From the NCBI GenBank assembly GCA_030068145.1, contig JAPJBO010000511.1, forward strand, positions 1 to 64,000: a stretch of 64,000 nucleotides of DNA. The letters are read 5' to 3'. The position numbers were made by a program, and so were the translations under genes. A model generated the notes under the pieces. That model was not told the origin of the DNA and did no database searches. It saw nothing but the letters and a program-made list of their open reading frames with translations. Within the stretch, counting starts at the first letter, position 1; every line of letters starts with the position of its first letter. Below, piece by piece: positions 19,321 to 28,699 of the stretch. Source of the DNA: Diplonema papillatum. Taxonomy: Eukaryota > Euglenozoa > Diplonemea > Diplonemida > Diplonemidae.

Positions 19321-20040
19321 TCCTCACTCACTCGCGATATTCTCTCGTGGGCCTGAGCTATCGCATCACACGGTAAGGTCTCCTCACTCACTCGCGATAT
19401 TCCCTCGTGGGCCTGAGCTATCGCACCACACGGTAAGGTCTCCTCACTCACTCGCGATATTCCCTCGTGGGCCTGAGCTATCGCACCACACGGTAAGGTC
19501 TCCTCACTCACTCGCGATATTCCCTCGTGGGCCTGAGCTATCGCACCACACGGTAAGGTCTCCTCACTCACTCGCGATATTCCCTCGTGGGCCTGAGCTA
19601 TCGCACCACACGGTAAGGTCTCCTCACTCACTCGCGATATTCCCTCGTGGGCCTGAGCTATCGCACCACACGGTAAGGTCTCCTCACTCACTCGCGATAT
19701 TCCCTCGTGGGCCTGAGCTATCGCACCACACGGTAAGGTCTCCTCACTCACTCGCGATATTCCCTCGTGGGCCTGAGCTATCGCACCACACGGTAAGGTC
19801 TCCTCACTCACTCGCGATATTCCCTCGTGGGCCTGAGCTATCGCACCACACGGTAAGGTCTCCTCACTCACTCGCGATATTCCCTCGTGGGCCTGAGCTA
19901 TCGCACCACACGGTAAGGTCTCCTCACTCACTCGCGATATTCCCTCGTGGGCCTGAGCTATCGCACCACACGGTAAGGTCTCCTCACTCACTCGCGATAT
20001 TCCCTCGTGGGCCTGAGCTATCGCACCACACGGTAAGGTC
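19321..20040. repeat. 60-bp tandem array, 12 units
   Basis: Exactly 60-bp units; units 2-12 appear identical base for base, and unit 1 differs at a few positions. One minus-strand frame is open throughout (20-residue repeats containing ETLPCGAIAQAHEGISRVSE), but the frame has no ATG at its start, only a GTG. The homogeneity implies very recent amplification. Confidence 0.9.
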
Positions 20041-20080
20041 TCCGAGCCGCCCGCCACGCGGAGAACTACACCCCTGCTGA

Positions 20081-20122
20081 TGCAAGGCATATCTGCAAAA
20101 TACCCTTCGAATATGCCTTGCA
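20081..20122. repeat. Inverted repeat beside the 60-bp array
   Basis: Perfect 12-bp arms TGCAAGGCATAT (20081-20092) and ATATGCCTTGCA (20111-20122) around an 18-base loop, 40 bp from the array's end. Confidence 0.7.
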
Positions 20123-21088
20123 GGAGTGTCCCGAATGCTTGGAGGTTTGCGATCACCGCGAAATACAGACGAAATCAACCCTGCTGCGACTTCGTTTTCC
20201 GGAACGTGTTCAGCGCACGAAAACAAGAGGGACAAGCCGAGAGAAGCGAAAAGAAGCGCTGCAGCGATATCGGACAACAAACGAAGAAAGTATGGAGGAA
20301 GGCGCATACAACATAGCTGGCGCACCGTTGAACAGAAATGTTCGGATATACAATAATACGGTGCGGTCCGCTGATTGGAGGAGGGGAGCGGCTAGAAGAG
20401 GAACGCCGGGCGGAGATACAGAATGTTTCGGATATACAGTACGCTGATTTGAGGAGTGGGTAGGCTAGGACGCGAACGCCAGCCCGGGAAAGAAGCGCTC
20501 CCGACACACTCGGGGGGGAGGGCGTTGGCTGCCGGGCGTTCACTCGGGGCGTAGAAAAAGGTGTCGGTAGAATACAAAGTGTAGTGCGATTTCGGGGGGC
20601 CGGTCACATGAAAACATGACTTGGCGGTTTTGTCGGGGGGATTGCAAGAACGTGCTTGGAATGGGTATGTGCTCAACATTTTTGTCGGGGGGGGGGGGCG
20701 GAATCTTAGTGATATAATGTTTAGGCAGAACACTGCCTCTCCTGCATCAGGGGAGGGACGTGTGCGCGTCTTCGAGTCGTCTGCTTCGCTCACGGAGGTA
20801 CGCGATACCGCAGACGCGTGCACCTACCCAGCTGCTTGTCTTGTCTTGGGTTTAGTGAAAGCGCAGCGCCCGAAACCGAAGCACCAGCGGCCCATTATTG
20901 TACAAAAGGGGCGGACTGCCAAACGTGCACTGAGACCATCAGTCAGCGATGCTGATAGCTAGTAAGAGATATTGCATTAGTACTATCGGACAGTCACACT
21001 AATGCAACCAATTCACTACTATCGTCCCTTGGGACTACTGAAGGCCTTCAACCACCCTGAGCAGCGCACTGTGCACGTGTTGCCATTG
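20123..21088. other. Intergenic with one dispersed repeat
   Basis: No gene supported. The stretch 20700-20745 carries a GTTTAGGCAGAACACTGCCT block shared with 4067-4096 and 40428-40458. A G run of about 10 occurs near 20688. Confidence 0.45.
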
Positions 21089-22047
21089 CTAATAATACGG
21101 CCTCGCGTCGCGGACGAGCGGGCGGTAGTGGACGGTGCTCGGCGGGGCATCGACCATGATTTTGCGAGGAGACGCCTCGTGCAAGACGCGGGAAATGGAA
21201 GCGTGCCTGTGCTCGCCGGCGGCGTGCGCTGCCTCGGCCCGCGCCGCGCCGGCCGCCATGTGGTACCCGGCCTCGCCGGCCGCCGCGCCGGCGGCGCGGC
21301 CCTGCGCGACGGCGAGGGCCCCCGACTCGTTGATGTGCCGGACCCGCTCGATGGACGCGTGCACCACCGCGCTGTCGAGGCCCTGCCGCGCCAGCGCCTC
21401 GCGGCTCGACGCGCGGATGTGCTGCTCCTCCGACCGCTGCAGCGCGACCCCCGCCCGTCGCAACGAGCCGTGCTGCAGGCCCGTGTTCAGCCGCGCTGCG
21501 TTTTCCGCCCCGACTCGGTTGACCAGCTCTCCCCGAGCGTGGTCGGCCTGGACCGAGGCCGTGTCCGCCTCCATGGCGGCGACTCTCGCGTCTCTGTCCA
21601 CCAGAGCGAGCCTAGCCTGCGCCTCGTTCGCGCAGGTCTCTTCGGACGCCGCCCGCTGCGCAGCGGCGGCGGCGGTCGCCTTCGCGGCTTCGTGCTGCAA
21701 GGCCCGGGTCCTCGCGGCCGCTTCGTCGCGGGCGGCCTCGTCCCTGGCGCGGTCCGCGGCCGCCTGTGTGGCGAGAGCCTCTTGCTCGGCGGCGCCGAAG
21801 TCGTGGGCCGCTGCCTCGTGGGCCATCTCGGCCTGCCGCGCGGCCGCCGACGCGCGCGCCGCCTCCGCCGCGACCGCCGCCGCCCGCTCCTCGGCGACGT
21901 CGGCCTTCCGGTTCGCGTCCGCGGCCCGCACCCGGCCCTGGGCCGCCATCTCCGCGGCCTCCCGCGCCCGCGCCGCCACCACGCGCTCGGCCACCCGAGC
22001 GCTCACAGCGTCGGCTCCGGCCGCGACGGCGCGCGCCCGTTGGGTGT
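21089..22047 (-). CDS. Ala-rich coiled-coil protein A, exon 2
   Basis: Acceptor AG at 22049-22048 (CCACCCACAG|AC). The exon supplies the last two bases of an Asp codon whose first base ends exon 1. It encodes 319 residues of Ala/Arg/Glu-rich helix with the family motif ASSREALARQGLDSA, followed by SPRKIMV and a short C-terminal ...RPYY. The paralogues at 27 kb and 43 kb carry matching motifs in the same order. Confidence 0.75.
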
Positions 22048-22060
22048 CTGTGGGTGGGTG

Positions 22061-22850
22061 GTAGAATTCATGCATGGGTAAACCCCCTGCTGGCCTCGTG
22101 TGTGGGTGTGAGCAATCATGTATTGAGTACTCTGATTCGTCAGGTAGAATTCATGCATGGGTAAACCCCCTGTTGGCCTTGTGTGTGGGTGTGAGTAATC
22201 ATGTATTGAGTACTCTGATTCGTCAGGTAGAATTCATGCATGGGTAAACCCCCTGTTGGCCGTGTGTGTGAGAAATCATGTATTGAGTACTCTGATTCGT
22301 CAGGAAGAATTCATGCATGGGTAAACCCCTGTCGACCGTGTGTGTGAGGAATCATGTATTGAGTACTCTGATTCGTCAGGTAGAATTCATGCATGGGTAA
22401 ACCCCGGTTGGCCGTGTGTGTGTGAGGAATCATGTATTGAGTACTCTGATTCGTCAGGTAGAATTCATGCATGGGTAAACCCCCTGTTGGCCGTGTGTGT
22501 GAGAAATCATGTATTGAGTACTCTGATTCGTCAGGTAGAATTCATGCATGGGTAAACCCCCTGTTGGCCGTGTGTGTGAGAAATCATGTATTGAGTACTC
22601 TGATTCGTCAGGTAGAATTCATGCATGGGTAAACCCCCTGTTGGCCGTGTGTGTGAGAAATCATGTATTGAGTACTCTGATTCGTCAGGAAGAATTCATG
22701 CATGGGTAAACCCCTGTCGACCGTGTGTGTGAGGAATCATGTATTGAGTACTCTGATTCGTCAGGTAGAATTCATGCATGGGTAAACCCCGGTTGGCCGT
22801 GTGTGTGAGGGACCATGTATTGAGTACTCTGATTCTTCAGATTCTCCTCG
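22061..22850. repeat. 76-83-bp minisatellite inside an intron
   Basis: About ten units containing GAATTCATGCATGGGTAAAC and ATTGAGTACTCTGATTCGTC, spaced 83, 83, 77, 76 and similar. The array abuts the acceptor of exon 2 of the Ala-rich gene A, leaving only 13 bp between. Confidence 0.9.
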
Positions 22851-22873
22851 GTCCAGTGGTTTGAGTGACAAGA

Positions 22874-22930
22874 AACCTTGTTGATCCTGCCAGGAGTTGT
22901 TTCAAGGAGTAAGCATGCAAGTCTCAGAGT
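22874..22930 (+). rRNA. 18S rRNA 5'-end fragment (pseudogene)
   Basis: Reads AACCTTGTTGATCCTGCCAG, then after a decayed stretch AAGCATGCAAGTCTCAGAG. This matches the universal start of 18S rRNA (CTGGTTGATCCTGCCAG ... AAGCCATGCATGTCTAAG) in order and spacing. Homology ends after about 57 bases. It lies in the intron of the Ala-rich gene A, antisense to it. Confidence 0.75.
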
Positions 22931-23032
22931 AGCTGCTGCCCGTAGCGACCACGCGCTGTCCGGAACTGTCTTCAGCATGGTTGTCGATACATATTTAGGG
23001 TTTCGTACGTCCTCACCATTGTTGTCATCTTC

Positions 23033-23216
23033 GTAATGGTTGAGTGCGCAATTGTGCCAGTCGAAGCTGGTGAAGCTCCAACGCCGCCCACGCGATGTTT
23101 GTTGAAGAAATACTCGAGGCAGTGCTTCGTGCGGGCTGCAGCACATTCACCTCCTTTGATATTTTGCAGCTGGCAGCACTCCTGACAGTATTTCCTACAA
23201 AACAGGTGACTAAACA
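23033..23216 (-). repeat. Two dispersed repeats at the start of an intron
   Basis: 23033-23105 matches 5786-5860, another intron; 23107-23216 matches part of the dispersed repeat copies at 3835-4056 and 43044-43201. The intron donor is at 23227, so these fill the first 200 bases of the intron. Confidence 0.65.
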
Positions 23217-23227
23217 AAAAGAATCAC

Positions 23228-23765
23228 CTGCGTCGGAGGCGTGGGCCAGGCGGGCGGCCTGCAGGGACGCCGCGCGGTTGCTCTGCGCCGCGGCGGCGGC
23301 GTCGCGGTGGGCCGCCGCGTGGCCGGCGGCAGACGCGGACAGGTGCGAAGCGGCGAGGCGGGTCCGAGAGACGGACAAGTCGAGTTCGGCGGCGCGCGCG
23401 TCGGCGGCGCGGCCGGCGGTCTGCGCCGCGGCCAGCGCCGCGTCGGCGGCCGCGGCGCGGTGCAGGTGCGCCGCGCCGCCGGCGGCGGCGTCGGCGGCGG
23501 CGACGGAGCGAGTCCCGTCGCGCAGCGCCGCCGCCCGCAGCGCCGCGTCGCAGCGCGCCGCCTCCGCCTGGACGCTGGCCGCCCGCGCGTTGCCCGCGGC
23601 GTGCGCAGCCCGCGCCCCGGTGTGCACGGCGGCTGCTCCCGCCAGCGACTCGTGCAGAGCGTGCCGCGCGCCGGTTGCAGCGTGCAGAGGGTCATCGACG
23701 AGTGATCCGGGCAGTCGCGCCAGCCGGTGCGCGTATGACGTCCCCGAGAGTGGGATGTACGCCAT
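23228..23765 (-). CDS. Ala-rich coiled-coil protein A, exon 1 (498 aa when joined)
   Basis: ATG at 23765 (MAYIPLSGTSY); an in-frame TTG upstream is not a start. The donor reads GACGCAG|GTGATT with GT at 23227-23226, leaving one base; exon 2 restores GAC (Asp). The two exons give 499 codons including the stop. The protein is about 40% Ala with Arg, His, Asp and Ser. Its N-terminal SLVDDPLHAATG resembles VLIDDPMHSVLS in the gene at 45 kb. It is probably a long helical structural protein; no enzyme motif is visible. The 1180-bp intron holds a minisatellite, an 18S fragment and dispersed repeats. Confidence 0.75.
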
Positions 23766-24009
23766 CCTCCCCTTCAAGTGTTTTGCGACCTTTGATGATT
23801 TGTTTGGAAAGCAGGGTTTGACGTTTTTTTTTTTTTTGATGACTCCAACGCATCACTCTCTCGGTCTCTAGACTGCTATGCGTTTTCTCTTTTGGGTTCG
23901 CGTGGTTTCTCTTCATTGGCAACATCTCTGGCGCCTCGCCATCCGCTCGCACAAGACCTGCACCACTGGGATTGGGATATTTTGCGCGTGGTTGTTCTTT
24001 AGAACTACG

Positions 24010-24335
24010 CGGACAGGTGCGACGAGGCGGGTCCGAGAGACGGACAAGTCGGGTTCGGCGGCGCGCGCGTCGGCGGCGCGGCCGGCGGTCTGCGCCGCGG
24101 CCAGCGCCGCGTCGGCGGCGGATCGCGTCCCGTCGCGCAGCGCCGCCGCCCGCGCGTCGTCCGCAGCGTGCGCAGCCCGCGCCCCGGTGTGCACGGCGGC
24201 TGCTCCCGCCAGCGACTCGTGCAGAGCGTGCCGCGCGCCGGTCGCAGCGTGCAGAGGGTCCTCGGCAACTAGCTACCCGGGCAGTCGGGCCAGTCGGTGT
24301 GCGTACGACGTCCCCGACAGCGGGACGTACGCCAT
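24010..24335 (-). pseudogene. Truncated copy 2 of gene A exon 1
   Basis: In the gene A frame it begins MAYVPLSGTSYAHRLARLPG and then meets a TAG at 24275-24273. Several internal deletions relative to exon 1 follow, and the exon ends at the position of the GCGGACAGGTG block. Confidence 0.75.
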
Positions 24336-24631
24336 CCTCCATTTGAGTGGTTTGATTGTTTTGCGACCTCTCGACAATTTTGATTGTTTACGTCAGCTAT
24401 TGGAAAAAGGTAACTATTCCGTGCAGCATCACCCTCTCAGTCTCTTTACTGATTTTGAGTTGTCTTTTTTACGGGGTCCTCATTCCACTACTGATTTTGA
24501 GTTGTCTTTTTTACGGGGTCCTCATTCCACACATCTCAGCCAATTGTCTCTTGCGCTCGCATCCGCTCGCACAAGACCTGCACCACTGGGTTTGGGATAT
24601 TTTGCGCGTGGTTATTCTTTAGAAATGCGCG

Positions 24632-24905
24632 GACGCGGACAGGTGCGACGCGGCGAGGCGGGTCCGAGAGACGGACAAGTCGAGTTCGGCGGCGCGCGCG
24701 TCGGCGGCGCGGCCGGCGGTCTGCGCCGCGGCCAGCGCCGCGTCGGCGGCGGCGGCGGATCGCGTCCCGTCGCGCAGCGCCGCCGCCCGCGCGTCGTCCG
24801 CACGTGCGCAGCCCGCGCCCCGGTGTGCACGGCGGCTGCTCCCGTGCAGAGCGTGCCGCGCGCCGGTCGCAGCGTGCAGTCGGTATGCGTACGAGCGTAC
24901 GCCAT
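24632..24905 (-). pseudogene. Truncated copy 3 of gene A exon 1
   Basis: Shorter than copy 2: a deletion right after the start joins MAYA to later sequence out of frame. A 97-codon frame starting at 24912 is open by chance of frame and retains the downstream Ala-rich segment. It has no exon 2 of its own. Confidence 0.7.
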
Positions 24906-25165
24906 CCTCCATTTGAGTGTTTTGCGACCTCTCGATAATTTTGATTGTTTACGTCAGCTACTGGAAAAAGGTAACTATTCCGTGCAGCATCACCCTCTCA
25001 GTCTCTTTACTGATTTTGAGTTGTCGTTTTTACGGGGTCCTCATTCCACACACCTCAGCCAATTTGTCCACTTGGCAGTGTCTCTTGCGCTCGCATCCGC
25101 TCGCACAAGACCTGCACTCCTGGGTTTGGTTCTTTTGCGCGTGGTTATTCTTTTTTTTTCTTTAG

Positions 25166-27290
25166 ATCGCGCCGCGTCGGCGGGTTTGCGAGCGTGCGGC
25201 ATCACTCTCTGTCTGTTTCGAGTTTCTCTTCAACAGTTGCCCAATTACATGTCTCTCCACTCGGCAGCGTTTCTTGCACTGGTGTCCGCTCGCACACATT
25301 CGACACATTCTTTGACCAAATATACTCGGTGTCTCGTACTCATTCAATCGACAGAGACCGAAGACAGGTCGAGTAACTCACGCACAAGGACGCGCAAGGA
25401 TCCTTGGAGGTCGTGCATTTGCGCTGTTTTTTTGCTACAAACGAAGCAGAAACGCCAAATAGAAGTGAGGTGCTACCGTGGCACCTTCACCAGGTTTGAT
25501 CTCACTGCTGTTGGTGGAAAGCTGGATCGACTTCGGTTGTGTCGCCAGACCGGACAAGAACAAACGGGGATGGGATAGGGTTTGGACAGAACAAGTCAAG
25601 GGAAGGTGAGGAAGATTTGCACGCGCGATCCTAACGCTAGCGCTAAAGTAATAGTGTCTTCTCGCCGTAGGAGGGGTACACTCCTCCACAGGTTGGTTCG
25701 GAAGTTCGGCGCAAACTCCGATTTGATTGGCTGTTTTCAGTAATCGGGATTTCTTCGGAAACAGGCCCTCGCTTCATTCAAAAAAGGTCCGTCCGGCCGG
25801 TATAGTCATGCCAGAGGCATTTCCCGATTTCCCGGGGGAAACGTGGCCGAATCCGGTTCCTATAAGTGTGAAAGCTCTTTTTTTAGCGTTTTTTTTTTCC
25901 GTCAGAAGTCCAACGCAGATCAGCAGATTTGCCTCGATTTGCTTCGGTTTGCTTTGCTTTTCAAATCGCGTGAGTACTCGCCTTCTTGCAAAGCGAAGGA
26001 CGGAGACAACGCTGCGGTAAAGCAAACAACTTCTGACTTCCTTGGCCGAAGCGAAAGAATCTGCGATACTGTTTCGGGTTCAATCGGTCCATGTTGGCAT
26101 TGCTTGAGATAACAATTTTTGGAGGGGTAATTTAAATGTGTCTGCGTGTGACGGAACGCGGATCTTCTCGTCCTCAGCGCATGACCGCATGGCAACTTCT
26201 TTTTTGTTCTTCGTCGCTCGATACGTGGGAACCTCGGTGGTTCGACTCTTTTAAAGAATGCCAGTGGGCACCTGTGGAATGGCCTGTTATAATACCCAGG
26301 TCCAATCAAAAAAAAAAAAATGCGATGCAATGACTTCCTCCTGCATCGGTGCGGGGTCAGCTTCCTCGTTGGGCTACACGAAAGCTCAAGCGGTGGGAAG
26401 AGGTGCGGATTATTTTTCGTCGTGTGGTCGACGTTCTTGCCGAAGCCTGGTTGTTGCTTGCTCAGTTGTGTGGCCTTGTGTTTTTCATAGGCGCTTCGTA
26501 AGAAATACTCAAGGTCGCCAGTTGCATATCACAAACGAGAGAATGTGCTGGAATCCACACGAAACACACATGGGGTTCGTGCCGGGCCAACGAAAAGATG
26601 TAAGCACCTGCCGGCGCAGCGAGTTTTGTCTCGTTACTCTTCTTTGCCAGACAGAAATGCGGCCAGGTTGTCCATTCTGACGCTCCAACAACTTCTCACT
26701 CGAAGATAGGTCGAACACATAAAACATGACCGCAAGGGTTGCGGACACTGTGTTCACCCCGCACGTGTTTTACGCATCGGACAATATCTGGAAGCTTGCT
26801 TTGCGATGGACGAGCAGTTTGCCTTTCCTTCCTTTCGTTTTGAGCCTCGATCCTGTCGCTGGTGTCATTGCATGAGATAACAAGTTTGGTAAATGTATGT
26901 TTTGTGTTTTGTGTTCTCGACAATCCGGATGGGTGTACAGATACGTGTCTTTCGATCTTTCGTTTTTTTTCTTCTTAATAAAATGCCTGCGTGCGACGGA
27001 ACGCATGCGTCCGCGTCAGTGCTTTGTGTTGTACCGAAACCCGCGTTCAAACGAGAGACGAGACCAGGCAAGAACGACGAAGGAGATCGGGATTAAGTAG
27101 CCGGGGAGAGCTTGTTGGGCTTCCGGAGGGCTCGCACGCTACCCTGATAGGGGTATGCAGCGCGTACCTGAGTCGTTCCTCAGATTCCTGCGTTAAAAGG
27201 CCTGCATTTGCGAGTCTCCGAGTGACATGGCGAAGTCCTTCGTGAAGTCAGGTCAGAGTTTGGGCGCGAGGGGTGGGCTAGAAAATTTAC
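25166..27290. other. Intergenic, no gene seen
   Basis: About 2.1 kb without a credible coding frame. At 26499-26608 there is a decayed minus-strand copy of the dispersed repeat also found at 43044-43201, including GTAAGCACCTGC. Poly-A/T runs are frequent (for example 26309-26321). Confidence 0.5.
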
Positions 27291-27388
27291 AGTGTTCGGG
27301 GTCGGCGAGCCCAAAGGACCGCCGGTTGTGTGTACACCTTGGGGAACAGCTGACGGAAGGTGGCGCGGCGCCGGTCACCCAGCATGGT
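27291..27388 (-). pseudogene. Fragment duplicated from exon 2 of Ala-rich gene B
   Basis: Similar to 27948-28030 (GTCGG.GAGCCCA.AGGACCGCCGGT...GGCGCGG/CTCGGCGCCGG) in the same orientation. It is decayed and has no start. The MITE at 27392 sits between it and the intact exon. Confidence 0.6.
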
Positions 27389-27391
27389 GCT

Positions 27392-27558
27392 TGAGCCGGT
27401 CCATTCCGTGATAGACCGAAGAATGCAGCACCGGGCAATTCGATGCAGCTCCAGGGACTAGGGATGGACCTGGTAGACCGTGGTGAACCGTGATTCACTG
27501 TGATAAACAGCGGCAGGCACTTCGGTGCAGTTTCAAGAGATAGGGACGGACCGGCTCA
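27392..27558 (-). mobile_element. MITE-like element, copy 2 (inverted)
   Basis: Same inverted ends as the copy at 17401-17577, in reverse orientation, 167 bp. Flanking duplications are not clear (GGTGCT on the left, GGGCTG on the right). It lies just downstream of the stop codon of Ala-rich gene B. Confidence 0.75.
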
Positions 27559-27578
27559 GGGCTGTTCGAAGGACAGCA

Positions 27579-27638
27579 GACGGAGACGTCGAAGAGCGTC
27601 CGGTCTACATGAATCGGACGCTCTTCGACGTCTCCGTC
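27579..27638 (-). promoter_or_regulatory. Perfect 24-bp hairpin spanning a stop codon
   Basis: Arms 27579-27602 and 27615-27638 are perfectly complementary over 24 bp around a 12-base loop. In the mRNA the 5' arm is the last codons of Ala-rich gene B (LTETSKSVR), the loop holds the final Phe, Met and the TAG stop, and the 3' arm is the start of the 3' UTR. Confidence 0.85.
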
Positions 27639-28617
27639 AAGTCGCTGATGTCCTTGTGCAGGCCCAGCGGGGAGCCGCTGGAATACGACGTTTGCGAGGC
27701 GTACGCGTCGCCGGACGGCTCGCCGTAGACGAGGCGGGTGGCCGACGGGGAAGTCTGCCGGCCCCCCGCCACGTAGTCGCGGTGGGGCGACGGCCGGCCT
27801 TCCGAGTACTCAACGCGCGAGACGTATTCGCCGCGCGCCGGCGACGTGCCCGTGGTGCCCCCGTACCGGCTCGACGAGTAGCTGTGGGCGCTGTGCTGCG
27901 GCGCCCCGCCGTACCCCGACTGCAGCCTGGGCGACACAGACCCGGAATAGGTCGGAGAGCCCAGAGGACCGCCGGTGATGTACGCCTTGGGCACGGCAGA
28001 CGGGAGGTGGCTCGGCGCCGGCGACGAAAACGTGCGCGACACGGGAGAGCCGCCGTACTCGCGCCGGGCGACGGGAGACGTCGACAGGTGCGCCGACGCC
28101 GCGTGGGCGACCCGCAAGGGAGAGTCGTGGGCGGGCAAGCCGCCGCCCACGCGCGCCGCTTCGACGCTCGCCGCGTGCGAGGCGGCGTGCGCGCTGGCCT
28201 CCGCGGCTTCGGCCAACCCTTCGCGGGCTCGGGTTCCCCTCAGTCGGGCGGCCTCGCCCAGGTAATCGGCGCGCTCGGCCGAGGCGCGGGACACCGCGCT
28301 GGTCAAGCCCTGCTGCGCCTCCACCTCACGGCTCGTCGCCCTGCCGTAGTTCGTCTGCGCGGCGCTGTACGCCCGCCCGGCCCGCTCCACCGAGCTGTGC
28401 ATGTGCGAATAATGCGCCCGGGCGGCGTCCTCATGGGCCAGGCTCTGCCGAAGCGTCACACGTGCTCCGGCCGCTTCTTCGGTGGCTCGACCAGCCGCAT
28501 TCAGCGCCCACTTCGCGTCGCGATCCAATTCGCCGTACCGGTTGTACGCTGAACTGGCTGCAGCGTGCTCCGCAGCCGCCCGTTCCGCTGCCGATGCGGC
28601 GTTGATCCCAGCTCGTC
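27605..28617 (-). CDS. Ala-rich coiled-coil protein B, exon 2
   Basis: Acceptor AG at 28619-28618 (CTACACCGCAG|GA), adding two bases to a Gly codon begun in exon 1. It encodes 337 residues. The first half is Ala-rich helix with HSSVERAG and ATSREVEAQQGLTSA family motifs. The second half is a Ser/Tyr/Gly/Pro-rich tail with many SP and SPxxxR sites, suited to phosphorylation, ending SKSVRFM. The tail resembles intermediate-filament-like or cortical proteins in composition only. Confidence 0.75.
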
Positions 28618-28699
28618 CTGCGGTGTAGTGTGGGTGGTGTTGTTGAGGAAGGAGGGTGCGCACTGCGGGTGCAAAGCTTCAGCATACCAAACGTACAAT

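Larger units (their letters stand above)
23870..25165 (-). repeat. Segmental triplication of the 5' end of gene A
   Basis: Exon-1 sequence and its upstream flank occur three times: the intact gene starts at 23765, decayed copies start at 24335 and 24905. Flanks such as CCGCTCGCACAAGACCTGCA recur near 23945, 24566 and 25097, and TTTACGTCAGCTA..GGAAAAAGG recurs near 24389 and 24949. The period is about 560-570 bp. Confidence 0.8.

Noticed and set aside
22061..22850. CRISPR-like array
   Set aside because: Units are contiguous with no unique spacers, the context is eukaryotic, and no cas genes are present; it is a minisatellite.
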